Counted from the stretch's first letter, positions 8,701 to 16,307 are shown. The stretch is DNA of 35,772 bases from an uncultured Cycloclasticus sp. (GCA_913057515.1 CAJXOJ010000004.1:1-35772), one strand, 5' to 3'. Numbers and translations are program-made. The notes: generated by a model from the sequence alone, not told the origin.

Positions 8701-10197
8701 AAGGCTTTACCCGGTGGTGCAAATGTTCCGGTACTGATTACAACGGCTTTAGAAAGTGAAAAATCTGTAGATTTAGCATTTGAAAGTGGTGCCGCTGATT
8801 TTGTTCCTAAACCCATCAATTTATCGGTTCTAAGGCAGCGAGTAAAGCGGTTGTTAGCTAAACAATCTGCTGATCAACATGTACATAAATTAGCGTATAA
8901 AGATGCGCTAACAGGGTTGCCCAATCGAGCGGCCTTTGTTGAACAGTTCCAGCAAGAACTTGAACACGCGCAAAGAACAGAAACACAGGTCGCTATCTTT
9001 TTTATCGACCTTGACCGTTTTAAAGATATAAACGATAGCATGGGGCATGGAGCGGGTGATATTCTTCTTAAAGCATTATCTGGACGTTTAAAGAATTGTA
9101 TTCGATCAGGCGATATGTTGGCGCGAATTGGTGGTGATGAGTTTGTTGTTGTATTGAGCGATGTGAAGGGTGAACTAACACCAGACCAGGTGGCTAAATC
9201 AATGCTAGCTGTATTAGAGGAGCCTTTTAACTTAGCTGGAAATGAAGTGTTTGCTGGTGTGAGTATTGGTATTGCCATGTATCCTAATGATGGCTTGTCA
9301 AAAGATGCCTTGTTGAAAAATGCAGATACCGCCATGTATACAGCGAAGGCAGCTGGTAGAAATACCTACCGAACTTATACGCAAGACATGAGTGACGTAT
9401 TAGAACAGAGACTGCGTATAGAAGCTGAGCTAAGAAAAGTGTTGGCAGATAATGAGTTATCGTTGTACTACCAGCCTAAACAAGACACGTTAACGGGTCT
9501 TGTTGTTGGTTCAGAAGCTTTGGTTCGTTGGGAGCATCATTTAAGAGGTATGGTGTCACCAGCTGAGTTTATACCGGTTGCTGAGGAGATGGGCTTGATC
9601 AAAGAAATTGGCCTATGGGTGTTGGATACAGCCTGTGCTACCGCTAAAAAATGGCAAACTGAGAGTGCTTACTATGGCACGGTAGCGGTTAACGTATCGG
9701 CGGTGCAAATGGCGGAAGAAAACTTTGTGACCTTGGTAAATACTTGTTTGAGTAAGTATGAGTTAGAGCCGAAGTATTTGGAGCTAGAAGTTACCGAAAC
9801 GATGGTGTTAGAGAATGTTGATGCCATGTTAGGGAAATTGAATGAAATTAAAGAAATGGGTGTGAGTATTTCTATAGATGATTTTGGCACAGGCTATTCG
9901 TCGTTTAGTTATATAAAACAATTACCGGCAAATACCTTGAAATTAGATATGGAATTCATAAAAGAAATACCTGCGAATAAAGCAGATATGGCTGTTGTAG
10001 ATGGTATGATTGTTCTCGCGCATAATTTAGGTATGAAAGTGGTTGCGGAGGGTGTTGAGTCGCAGGAACAGTACGACTTCTTAGCTGAACATAAGTGTGA
10101 CCTGATTCAAGGTTATTTGATTAACAAACCATTACCTGAAGACGCGTTTATTGAAGAGTATGGTGAGGTATCTAAAGAAACTGAAAGTAACCATTAA
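5785..10197 (+). CDS. membrane hybrid histidine kinase with REC-REC-HPt-REC-GGDEF-EAL (phosphorelay and c-di-GMP enzyme in one chain)
   Basis: A 1470-residue inner-membrane sensor. Transmembrane helices at about 13-33 and 160-182 bracket a periplasmic domain of about 125 residues with no motif I recognise. HAMP follows at about 183-235. HisKA has phospho-accepting His261 in NVSHEIRTPLNG. The HATPase has N-box NLLSNAVKF, G1 DTGIGIP (410-416) and G2 GGTGLGL (439-445). Receiver 1 (about 497-620) is degenerate: Asn552 stands where the phospho-Asp should be. Receiver 2 (643-760) is intact with Asp649, Asp650, Asp693, Thr724 and Lys746. HPt has His834 in AHKIKGSS. Receiver 3 (907-1025) is intact with Asp957 and Lys1009. 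GGDEF (1116-1120) has the RxxD inhibitory site at 1107-1110. EAL (1244-1246) keeps Asn1303, Glu1335, Asp1365-Asp1366, Lys1386 and Glu1422, so phosphodiesterase activity looks possible. The kinase half resembles BarA/GacS. The gene is monocistronic or leads the next gene; its ribosome site is weak. Confidence 0.93.
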   Translation: MNVKKFSQQLNRALLLGAICLSVVSSGLISYVAYEKERAAYISQSEALTSALANQVLIPFSGSIDELLSRTFKSFKEFQSLQKIILFDEEFQEQFSLKKDSDYESISGWQDDSRRGVNLERETEHAFYFTVQINKSGGDTRHYLMVIFDRPSAITSIASMFFTNIGIIITIAFFLSLLTSLLARRLTRLLEAFSSIMIQAASGETELRADYDASAEFSQMSESFNQMMEVIEKRSSELESSRDQAVQIAKIKSDFAANVSHEIRTPLNGILGMVNLLKEMGLPEHQHEYLEVASKSGESLLQMINDVLDFSKMESGHFELELKDLDLRLLLEQIALLYAEKIQAKDLELCLDLPIDSALFIRADATRIRQVIGNLLSNAVKFTTMGHITLAMSVVSKSKGRAMIEIAVTDTGIGIPEGSLTDIFRPFGQVSAENSNEYGGTGLGLTIVNQLTELMGGSVAVTSEVDKGSCFKVLLPMQAHEITLEEQAEEVELLAGKRVLLVESFDSTKKYLQGILGSWGVECEVVDSLDEAVLNLNLERDSRGLPDVCLFNVDYSSGDMSAFLASFKKNEVFADTKLIPMVRFGSRVSSIGDSGELFSGSIDRPMRYAKLRMTLVDIFSEGKGRDEEHLEKKVKPHEMLQSLRVLVVDDNATNLLVATAMLKELGIGSDVANNGEKALIACKEKTYDLVLMDCNMPVMDGYEATQAIRLLGAGIKQPIIIALTAQDKEDQLEQCINSGMSGYLLKPFQLPDLLAKLEKELGYPLNDEHFSDIELEVSDGSVISDSVFKELVINTGSGVQQIVQSYLLDCPIYIVTLTAAMEAGDTTKCLDLAHKIKGSSRNLGAEGLVSICLDIENIWSQKVPDAHTIALLVDRLEHEFSLVEATLNSRLATLQISSRGQTKRTKEVVLIVDDDQSTRMTVASVLEREGYQVELGANGRDAVRLFQILRPNVVIMDAMMPIKDGFEACREIKALPGGANVPVLITTALESEKSVDLAFESGAADFVPKPINLSVLRQRVKRLLAKQSADQHVHKLAYKDALTGLPNRAAFVEQFQQELEHAQRTETQVAIFFIDLDRFKDINDSMGHGAGDILLKALSGRLKNCIRSGDMLARIGGDEFVVVLSDVKGELTPDQVAKSMLAVLEEPFNLAGNEVFAGVSIGIAMYPNDGLSKDALLKNADTAMYTAKAAGRNTYRTYTQDMSDVLEQRLRIEAELRKVLADNELSLYYQPKQDTLTGLVVGSEALVRWEHHLRGMVSPAEFIPVAEEMGLIKEIGLWVLDTACATAKKWQTESAYYGTVAVNVSAVQMAEENFVTLVNTCLSKYELEPKYLELEVTETMVLENVDAMLGKLNEIKEMGVSISIDDFGTGYSSFSYIKQLPANTLKLDMEFIKEIPANKADMAVVDGMIVLAHNLGMKVVAEGVESQEQYDFLAEHKCDLIQGYLINKPLPEDAFIEEYGEVSKETESNH

Positions 10198-10278
10198 TAT
10201 AACTAACTGATCGTTAATGATGGCGGGCCTGCAACGGGTCGGTTATCCTAACGGATTGTTTTTATTAGCGAGTGATTC

Positions 10279-10845
10279 GTGCATATTATTTACTTACATG
10301 GCTTTTGTAGTTCGGTGGCTTCATTTAAAGCGCAGTTAGTTAAAAACTATATTGAGCAACTTGATGAGGACTCTGTGTTCCTTTGCGATTTACCGCCTTC
10401 TCCTGTTCAAGCAATGTCAATCATTGAGTCGCATATCGCGAGCTTAGGCGACACTCCATGGGGGCTGGTTGGTAGTTCATTGGGTGGTTTTTATGCCACT
10501 TATTTGAGTGAGAAGTATAATAAAAAAGCAGTACTAATTAATCCAGCAGTAGATGCTCAGGTGCTACTACGGCATGTGTTAGGTAAGAATGAAAACTATC
10601 ACACCGGTGAGGTTTTTGACTTTACTGAAGAGCATTTGAGCGAACTGGAAAAGCTGCACGTGCCGACACTGACCCATGCTGAAAACTTTCTTTTGTTAAC
10701 GCAAACAGGGGATGAGGTTTTAGACTTTCAAAAAGGCGTGGATTATTACCAAGGCAGTCGGCAAGTAGTGATTGAGGGCGGTGATCACGGTTTTACCGAT
10801 TACGCAAATTACTTAGATAAAACGTTCGATTTCCTATCGTCATAA
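10279..10845 (+). CDS. yqiA: YqiA/YcfP-family alpha/beta hydrolase (esterase)
   Basis: A 188-residue small alpha/beta hydrolase of the YqiA/YcfP family, compact esterases acting in the cytosol on short acyl esters. The start MHIIYLHGF matches the typical strand plus oxyanion motif of YqiA (LYLHGFNSS in E. coli). The nucleophile elbow GSSLGGFYATYL gives Ser67. The acid is probably Asp145 in TGDEVLDF, and the histidine is His170 in GGDHGF. The start codon is GTG; no ATG fits, and the conserved motif begins right after it. The ribosome site is weak (GCGAG). It lies 81 bases after the sensor kinase gene. E. coli yqiA neighbours parE; that link is not seen here. The natural substrate is unknown. 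Confidence 0.75.
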   Translation: MHIIYLHGFCSSVASFKAQLVKNYIEQLDEDSVFLCDLPPSPVQAMSIIESHIASLGDTPWGLVGSSLGGFYATYLSEKYNKKAVLINPAVDAQVLLRHVLGKNENYHTGEVFDFTEEHLSELEKLHVPTLTHAENFLLLTQTGDEVLDFQKGVDYYQGSRQVVIEGGDHGFTDYANYLDKTFDFLSS

Positions 10846-10853
10846 TCGATAGG
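10833..10853. repeat. stem-loop across the stop codon of the YqiA-like gene
   Basis: CCTATCG (10833-10839) and CGATAGG (10847-10853) form a 7-bp stem with a 7-base loop that contains the start of the stop codon. There is no T run after it, so it is not a convincing terminator. Confidence 0.35.
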
Positions 10854-10924
10854 TAGACACCAGAAAAAGTTGCTCTGAAACTCTTTAGTATAGGGTTGAG
10901 CTTCATTGAATTAGGATATAAAGC

Positions 10925-11743
10925 ATGATTGAAGGCCATATAAAGAAAATGCTCAGCAAGCTATCAGAGCCTGTTGAGTATGCATTACCCATTGGTGATG
11001 AGTTGATTCAGTTAAACCCCTACTTGGGAAAAACCATTAAGTTAACCTATCAAGGTGAAATCAACTGCTTGCACTGTGGAAAGAAAACCAAGAAAAGTTA
11101 TAGCCAGGGTTTTTGCTACCCCTGCATGACTAAATTAGCGCAATGCGATTTATGCATTATGAAACCTGAAACGTGCCACTATCATTTAGGTACGTGCCGA
11201 GAACCGAGCTGGGGTGAAGGGTTTTGCTTTCAAGACCATTTTGTTTACTTGGCTAATTCGTCTGGCCTAAAAGTGGGTATCACGCGCCACACACAAATAC
11301 CTACCCGTTGGATAGATCAAGGTGCAACGCAAGCATTACCTATCTTTAAAGTCAAAACGCGCTTGCAATCAGGTCAAGTTGAAATGGCCATGAAAAAACA
11401 TGTGTCGGATAAAACAGATTGGCGAAAAATGCTAAAAGGTCTTGCTGAGTCAAAAGACTTGCTTGAGGAAAGAGATCGGCTCATTGAAGCAGCGCAAAGT
11501 GAATTAAGCGCGATACAAGCAGCTAATAAAGACGGCGATATAACGTTTATTAAGGATGTTGAACCAGTAGACATTCACTATCCAGTTCTTGAGTACCCAA
11601 CGAAAGTAAGTTCCTTTAATTTTGATAAGACACCTGAAATTGAAGGTGTGCTGATGGGTATAAAAGGGCAGTATCTGATATTTGATACAGGAGTATTAAA
11701 TATACGCAAGTTCACTAGTTATAGGATTCAATTTGATGGATAG
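10925..11743 (+). CDS. DUF2797 family Cys-rich protein
   Basis: A 272-residue protein of the uncharacterised DUF2797 family. The N-terminal half is Cys-rich: CxxC at 48-51, Cys64/Cys67, Cys74/Cys77, then Cys84, Cys91 and Cys101, which looks like two or more structural zinc sites. Residues about 107-135 read VYLANSSGLKVGITR followed by TRWIDQGAT. This pattern resembles the core of GIY-YIG nuclease-like domains (a hydrophobic YL strand, KVGIT, then an Arg). That resemblance is my inference and would need a profile search. A helical segment at about 155-205 follows. There is no signal peptide. The 3' end overlaps the next gene by eight bases, so the two are translated from one message. The function is unknown. 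Confidence 0.75.
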   Translation: MIEGHIKKMLSKLSEPVEYALPIGDELIQLNPYLGKTIKLTYQGEINCLHCGKKTKKSYSQGFCYPCMTKLAQCDLCIMKPETCHYHLGTCREPSWGEGFCFQDHFVYLANSSGLKVGITRHTQIPTRWIDQGATQALPIFKVKTRLQSGQVEMAMKKHVSDKTDWRKMLKGLAESKDLLEERDRLIEAAQSELSAIQAANKDGDITFIKDVEPVDIHYPVLEYPTKVSSFNFDKTPEIEGVLMGIKGQYLIFDTGVLNIRKFTSYRIQFDG

Positions 11744-12944
11744 AGTAGAGGCGCCTAAAGTCGTCATCTTTTCACAGGGTGATGAAGTGATTACCGGGGC
11801 ATTGGTGGATACCAATGCCGCTTTTTTAGCTGACCAGTGCCGTACTCTGGGTTTTGATGTTATCAGACATATTACCGTGGCTGATGATTTGGCAGAATTG
11901 GTGCAGGTACTTAAAGAAATCGATGCCATGGCTGACCTTTGTTTATGCACAGGTGGTTTAGGCCCCACACAAGATGATTTAACAACAGAAGCCTTTGCTA
12001 AAGCGTTTGATTTGGAGCTTGAGTTAGACGCGGAGGCATTAGAAATGATACGTGAGTTTTTTGCCACGCTAAATGTCCCAATGGCGGATGTTAATGCTAA
12101 GCAAGCGATGTTGCCGAAAAATTCAACGCGTATTGATAATCGCTGGGGAACTGCCCCCGGCTTTACATCACTAGGGCGTACTTGCCGTTTTTATTTTATG
12201 CCGGGTGTGCCCTATGAAATGAAGCAGATGATAGATAGCTTTTTGCTGGATGACTTACAGCGCGAGTTTGCAGTGGAGGCGCCACGGTTAATTACCTTTA
12301 GAAGCATGGGAATGGGTGAGTCAGATATTCAACAAGCAGTGAATGACTTAAGCATTGCCGATGATATACGCGTGAGCTTTAGGGCGGGGATGCCAGAAAA
12401 TGAGTTGAAGCTACTGTTTCCTAAGCACTATAGCGAAGAAAACATTCGGCCCTACCTCGATGAGGTTAATAGCGCGTTACGTGGAAGTGTTTTTGCTGTA
12501 GATGGCCTAGATCAGTCAGTGAGTAATCTACCCGATTGCGTGGCTCAATTGATGAGCGAAAAGCACCAAACCTTAAGCCTGATTGAAACGATATCTCAAG
12601 GCGATATTGCTCGTCAGTGTCAGGCAGATTGGTTGCTTCAATCGTTGGTTTACCCACAGGTATCCGCTTTAACAATAGATTTTGACGCTGAACAGGAAGA
12701 GATCAGTGAAACACTGGTGGAGGCGGTGGCGGAAAAAAACCATAGCCGACACAAAGCCAGCTTAAGCCTTGTGCAAATGCATAAAAAAATTAACGATACT
12801 ACGGTCGCTGTTTATACCGCAGTGGCTGACAATCAACGCTCAATCTCCAACAGCAAAGAGGTGTGGGGTAGAGCAGTACGGCAACAAACAGTCGCATCGG
12901 CGCTGGCCTTTAATTTACTAAGAAAGTTTCTGCAAGACGTATAA
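11736..12944 (+). CDS. CinA-like protein: MoCF/MoaB-type nucleotide-binding domain with eroded C-terminal domain
   Basis: About 402 residues. The first 170 form the COG1058 domain of CinA (molybdopterin-binding fold). They show SQGDEVITGALVDTN, the CTGGLGPTQDDLT motif and the MPGVPYEM loop, all strongly conserved in CinA. In Thermus and other CinA proteins this domain hydrolyses ADP-ribose. A linker domain follows with SMGMGESD and SFRAGMPE motifs. The last 140 residues align only in outline with the NMN amidohydrolase (PncC) domain. Where PncC has an AESCTGG-type active site, this protein reads LIETISQGD, and the other PncC motifs (GGVVTYSN, GAVS, GxAGP) are absent. The deamidase half is therefore probably inactive. 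The ATG at 11736 was preferred to a TTG one codon earlier. The gene overlaps the DUF2797 stop and ends two bases before uup. Confidence 0.8.
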   Translation: MDRVEAPKVVIFSQGDEVITGALVDTNAAFLADQCRTLGFDVIRHITVADDLAELVQVLKEIDAMADLCLCTGGLGPTQDDLTTEAFAKAFDLELELDAEALEMIREFFATLNVPMADVNAKQAMLPKNSTRIDNRWGTAPGFTSLGRTCRFYFMPGVPYEMKQMIDSFLLDDLQREFAVEAPRLITFRSMGMGESDIQQAVNDLSIADDIRVSFRAGMPENELKLLFPKHYSEENIRPYLDEVNSALRGSVFAVDGLDQSVSNLPDCVAQLMSEKHQTLSLIETISQGDIARQCQADWLLQSLVYPQVSALTIDFDAEQEEISETLVEAVAEKNHSRHKASLSLVQMHKKINDTTVAVYTAVADNQRSISNSKEVWGRAVRQQTVASALAFNLLRKFLQDV

Positions 12945-12946
12945 AT

Positions 12947-14818
12947 ATGCCATTACTTAAGTTTGAAAATGTGAGTGTCGCGTTCGGTTTAAAGCCGGTG
13001 TTAGATAAAGCAAGCCTACAAATAGACGAGCAAGAACGGGTGGGCTTAATTGGCCGTAATGGCGAGGGTAAATCGACCTTACTAAAAGTGTTAGCCGGTG
13101 AGGTGCTCGCTGATTCTGGTCAAGTATGGCGTCAAGCTGGTGTGGTTGTCGCCACACTTGAACAATCTCCTAAACTACCCGATGCGGCAACTGTTTATGA
13201 AGCCGTTGCGGACAGTTTGGGCGAGGTGGGCCATTTAATTGCCCGCTATCATGATATGTTGCTAGACCCAGAGGTGGATTTAGAGGCCTTAGGTCGCATA
13301 CAACACCAGTTTGAAGCGCTAGATGGTTGGTCGTTACAGCAACGTGTAGACTCGGTATTAAGCCGTTTAAATTTACCAGCGGAGAAAAAAATAGATGAAA
13401 TGTCCGGCGGCTGGAAGCGCCGAGTAGGGTTGGCGCGTGCCTTAGTGGTTGAACCCGATGTGCTATTGCTGGATGAGCCGACCAATCACCTCGATATGGA
13501 GACCATTGTTTGGCTGGAAAAACAACTGGCTACATTTCGTGGCGCAGTTGTTTGTATTACCCATGACCGTGTTTTCCTACAAAACATAGCCAAGCGGATT
13601 ATAGAAATAGACCGTGGCCAATTAACCAGCTGGTCGTGTAGTTATGAGCAATACCTTGAACGAAAAGCAGCTGCGCTGGAAGCAGAGGCAAAAACAAATG
13701 CAGAGTTTGATAAAAAATTAGCACGTGAAGAGGTTTGGATTAGGCAAGGTATTAAGGCCAGAAGAACTCGAAATGAAGGCCGAGTTCGCGCCTTAAAACA
13801 ACTACGCAGGGAACGAGCTGATCGTAGGAACTTAGCCGGGCCGGCAAAGCTTGAGGTAGAAACAGGCGAGAAGTCAGGCAAGTTAGTTATAGAGGCGACA
13901 GATATCTCAGTTGCTTACGATGGGCGGAAAATGGTCGATAACTTTTCTTGCCGGCTAATGCGTGGTGACCGAATCGGCCTAGTGGGGCCAAACGGTATTG
14001 GCAAAAGCACATTAATTAAAGCTTTGTTGCAGGAAATTGAATTAGACTCAGGCCAGGTTAAACATGGAACGAAATTAAAAGTCGCGTACTTTGATCAGCA
14101 CCGAGATATATTAGACTTAGAAAAAACAGTGATTGATCTGGTATCAGATGGTCGTGAAAGTATCACCATTAATGGGCGTGATAGACATATTATTAGTTAT
14201 CTAGGTGATTTCTTATTTGCCCCAGAAAGAGCAAGATCACCTGCAAAAGTCTTATCAGGTGGGGAGCGCAATAGAATTTTATTGGCAAAGCTATTTAGCC
14301 AACCAGCGAATTTTATTGTGATGGATGAGCCAACTAACGACCTTGATGTTGAAACACTAGAACTTCTGGAAGAGCTTTTGGTTGACTACGATGGAACATT
14401 ATTACTGGTGAGTCATGATCGTAAGTTTTTAGAAAATGTGGTGACTAACTTTTGGTTTTTTGAAGGTGATGGCATTATTACCGACTATGTTGGGGAATTA
14501 CCTAACTGGGCGAAAATTATTAAAGACAGTAGTTCAGTAGAGCCAGCTGAAAAAGTCATTAGCGAAAGCAAGCAGCCAGCTAAGAGTAATAAAAAACCAA
14601 AGTTAAGCTTTAAAATTCAAAAAGAACTGGATGAGCTACCCAAGCAAATTGAAGAGCTTGAAACGGCACTAGCAAGCCTGCAAGCATTAACCAGTACAGC
14701 AGAGTTTCATACAGCAGATCGAGAAGAAATAAAAACCAAAATGAATGAACTGTCATCTATAGATGAGCAGTTACAAGCCAAGTACCAGCGTTGGGATGAA
14801 TTGGAATCACAGTTGTAA
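12947..14818 (+). CDS. uup: ABC-F family ATPase Uup
   Basis: A 623-residue soluble protein with two ABC ATPase cassettes and no membrane domain, typical of the ABC-F proteins that act on the ribosome. Uup has been linked to suppression of transposon precise excision and to ribosome and replication-fork functions. Cassette 1: Walker A GRNGEGKST (36-44), signature MSGGW (152-156), Walker B LLLDEPTNHLD with Asp176 and Glu177. The basic Arg-rich linker at about 255-295 is the ABC-F interdomain region. Cassette 2: Walker A GPNGIGKST (347-355), signature LSGGE (436-440), Walker B with Asp460 and Glu461. The C-terminal 70 residues form the coiled coil (LDELPKQIEELETAL) that distinguishes Uup from EttA. 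It is translationally linked to the CinA-like gene upstream, with a 2-base gap. Confidence 0.93.
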   Translation: MPLLKFENVSVAFGLKPVLDKASLQIDEQERVGLIGRNGEGKSTLLKVLAGEVLADSGQVWRQAGVVVATLEQSPKLPDAATVYEAVADSLGEVGHLIARYHDMLLDPEVDLEALGRIQHQFEALDGWSLQQRVDSVLSRLNLPAEKKIDEMSGGWKRRVGLARALVVEPDVLLLDEPTNHLDMETIVWLEKQLATFRGAVVCITHDRVFLQNIAKRIIEIDRGQLTSWSCSYEQYLERKAAALEAEAKTNAEFDKKLAREEVWIRQGIKARRTRNEGRVRALKQLRRERADRRNLAGPAKLEVETGEKSGKLVIEATDISVAYDGRKMVDNFSCRLMRGDRIGLVGPNGIGKSTLIKALLQEIELDSGQVKHGTKLKVAYFDQHRDILDLEKTVIDLVSDGRESITINGRDRHIISYLGDFLFAPERARSPAKVLSGGERNRILLAKLFSQPANFIVMDEPTNDLDVETLELLEELLVDYDGTLLLVSHDRKFLENVVTNFWFFEGDGIITDYVGELPNWAKIIKDSSSVEPAEKVISESKQPAKSNKKPKLSFKIQKELDELPKQIEELETALASLQALTSTAEFHTADREEIKTKMNELSSIDEQLQAKYQRWDELESQL

Positions 14819-14844
14819 TAAATAAATCAACGGGCTGAATTAAC

Positions 14845-14853
14845 TGATATAAT
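14845..14853 (+). promoter_or_regulatory. extended -10 promoter of tRNA-Ser
   Basis: TG at 14845-14846, one base, then TATAAT at 14848-14853 is a perfect extended -10 element, 47 bases before the tRNA. The following TTACCGCCC is GC-rich, as at many stable-RNA promoters. No good -35 is seen. Confidence 0.55.
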
Positions 14854-14863
14854 TTACCGCCCA

Positions 14864-14886
14864 AAAACGCAGGCTACCCGCGTTTT
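14864..14886 (+). terminator. hairpin between uup and tRNA-Ser (uup terminator or tRNA leader)
   Basis: AAAACGC (14864-14870) and GCGTTTT (14880-14886) form a 7-bp stem with a 9-base loop and a short T run. It could end uup transcription, 46 bases past its stop. It also sits downstream of the tRNA promoter and would form in the 5' leader of the pre-tRNA. Confidence 0.5.
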
Positions 14887-14899
14887 GTAGATTGATCTT

Positions 14900-14987
14900 G
14901 GAGAGATGTCAGAGTGGCCGAATGAGCACGCTTGGAAAGCGTGTGTACCGCAAGGTACCGAGGGTTCGAATCCCTCTCTCTCCACCA
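14900..14987 (+). tRNA. tRNA-Ser (anticodon GGA)
   Basis: An 88-base serine tRNA reading UCC and UCU codons. Acceptor arms are GGAGAGA (14900-14906) and TCTCTCC (14977-14983). The anticodon stem is CACGC/GCGTG with loop TTGGAAA and anticodon GGA at 14934-14936. The long variable arm expected of a class II tRNA includes GTACC/GGTAC. The T arm is GAGGG TTCGAAT CCCTC (14960-14976). CCA is encoded at 14985-14987. The discriminator base at 14984 is A, whereas E. coli serine tRNAs carry G there. Confidence 0.96.
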
Positions 14988-15274
14988 TTCAGCTTAATGT
15001 TAACAATCTTAACACTTACCAAATATAGCGCCTACCGAGTCTTAATTGACTTTAAACCGCAAAACAATGAGCTGAAAAGCCGAATATATTTGTTTAGCGC
15101 CTGTTATTCTTCGGCCACTACTGCCATTAATGAATTTGCTTCGTTAATAGCTACTATTGCTATGTGTAAAGCCACTAGCTAAGTCAGTTGTTACATAGGC
15201 TCCGGTTTAAGCTCTTTTTCATACGAAAAGATGCACAATTAGTGGTGCAAAGCTAGCTAGCATGAAAGGCCCAG

Positions 15275-16141
15275 TTAACTCGCTTTTTGAAGGCGGTCGA
15301 ATTGGTTCATGGTTAAGGCATAGAGCCATAAAATGGCTACCATGGTTACCCCATAGATGGATGGCACCATGGCAACATCGGTGTTATTGAGTAAAAAAGG
15401 ACTGATTGCAATGGTGACACCGAGCATCGCATTTTGTGCGCCAACTTCAATGGATAAGGTTCTTGTTTGGCGTTTTTCAAGCTTTGAGAGCTTAGCGATG
15501 AAGTATCCTAATGAAATTGAGAGGAGATTCAAGCAAACCGTTAATAAGCCGACCTGCACGAAGTGTTGAAACCAAGTGCCGCCATTTTGCATGAAAATAC
15601 CCATAATGAGGAAGGGTAAGAAAACACTGCAGCCTCTTCGGACCCATTGCTTAGAGGCGGCTGCAAAACGGGGTGCATACTGTAAAACTAACATGCCAAG
15701 ACTCACCGGAATAACAGTGATTAGCATGATTTGGCTAGCCGTTTTAAGGAAAGGTAAGCTGAGATGAATAGTTTCATCATTGAAGTAGATCATACTCAGA
15801 TTAAGAACAACCGGTAGCGTAAAGACGGTGATCAAGCTTGAAATACTGGTCATGGTGACTGATAAAGCGAGGTCCCCACGCGCAATAAGGGTAAACATAT
15901 TAGACAATACGCCACCAGGGCAGAGCGTTAATAGCATAATGCCAATGGCTATTGCACCACTTAAGTTCAACACATAACAAAGCAGAAAGCCAAGTAGCGG
16001 CAACATGATTAATTGGCCCACTAAACCGGCTAATGCGGCCTTTGGAATCGTAAATACTCGGCTAAAATCTTGGATAGTAAGCCCAAGACCCATGCCAAAC
16101 ATCAGTAAAGTTAAGAGAATAGTAACAAGGTAGCTGATCAT
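15275..16141 (-). CDS. bile acid:sodium symporter (BASS) family transporter
   Basis: A 288-residue integral membrane protein with about nine or ten hydrophobic helices and short loops, of the BASS / SBF family. These are sodium-coupled transporters for organic anions such as bile acids, pantothenate or keto acids. Family marks are MGLGLTIQDF near the N-terminus, LCPGGVLSNMFT in helix 4 and EVGAQNAMLGVTIA in the second half, where the Glu and Gln belong to the sodium-binding region. The start has no good ribosome site, but hydrophobic sequence begins at once, as expected. It stands alone on the minus strand, diverging from htpG. The bacterial substrate cannot be told from the sequence. Confidence 0.85.
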   Translation of the reverse strand: MISYLVTILLTLLMFGMGLGLTIQDFSRVFTIPKAALAGLVGQLIMLPLLGFLLCYVLNLSGAIAIGIMLLTLCPGGVLSNMFTLIARGDLALSVTMTSISSLITVFTLPVVLNLSMIYFNDETIHLSLPFLKTASQIMLITVIPVSLGMLVLQYAPRFAAASKQWVRRGCSVFLPFLIMGIFMQNGGTWFQHFVQVGLLTVCLNLLSISLGYFIAKLSKLEKRQTRTLSIEVGAQNAMLGVTIAISPFLLNNTDVAMVPSIYGVTMVAILWLYALTMNQFDRLQKAS

Positions 16142-16279
16142 AATATTTTTATAGTTATTTTGTATTAAGCGTAATGTTGTACCTCAGTTTTTTAACCTAA
16201 ACAAGCAATCATTTTAAAAGTGCTCGTGAAGAAAGCCGGGTTTTGCGGATGTAATATTTTTATTGGCATGATTCCAAGG

Positions 16280-16307
16280 CTTGAAAATATTTCACAAGGC
16301 CCCATAT
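16280..16307 (+). promoter_or_regulatory. sigma-32 (heat shock) promoter of htpG
   Basis: CTTGAAA (16280-16286), a 13-base spacer and CCCCATAT (16300-16307) match the RpoH consensus CTTGAAA-N11-16-CCCCATNT at every defined position. It lies 42 bases before the htpG ATG, in front of a known heat-shock gene. Heat induction via RpoH is therefore a strong inference. Confidence 0.92.

Noticed and set aside
14892-15182. Rightward 96-residue reading frame through the tRNA-Ser region
   Set aside because: It starts inside the tRNA leader and reads through the whole tRNA; the encoded sequence shows no family features and has no ribosome site.
14900-15274. Possible integration site at the 3' end of tRNA-Ser
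   Set aside because: No integrase, no repeat of the tRNA 3' end and no foreign genes follow; the next gene is an ordinary transporter.
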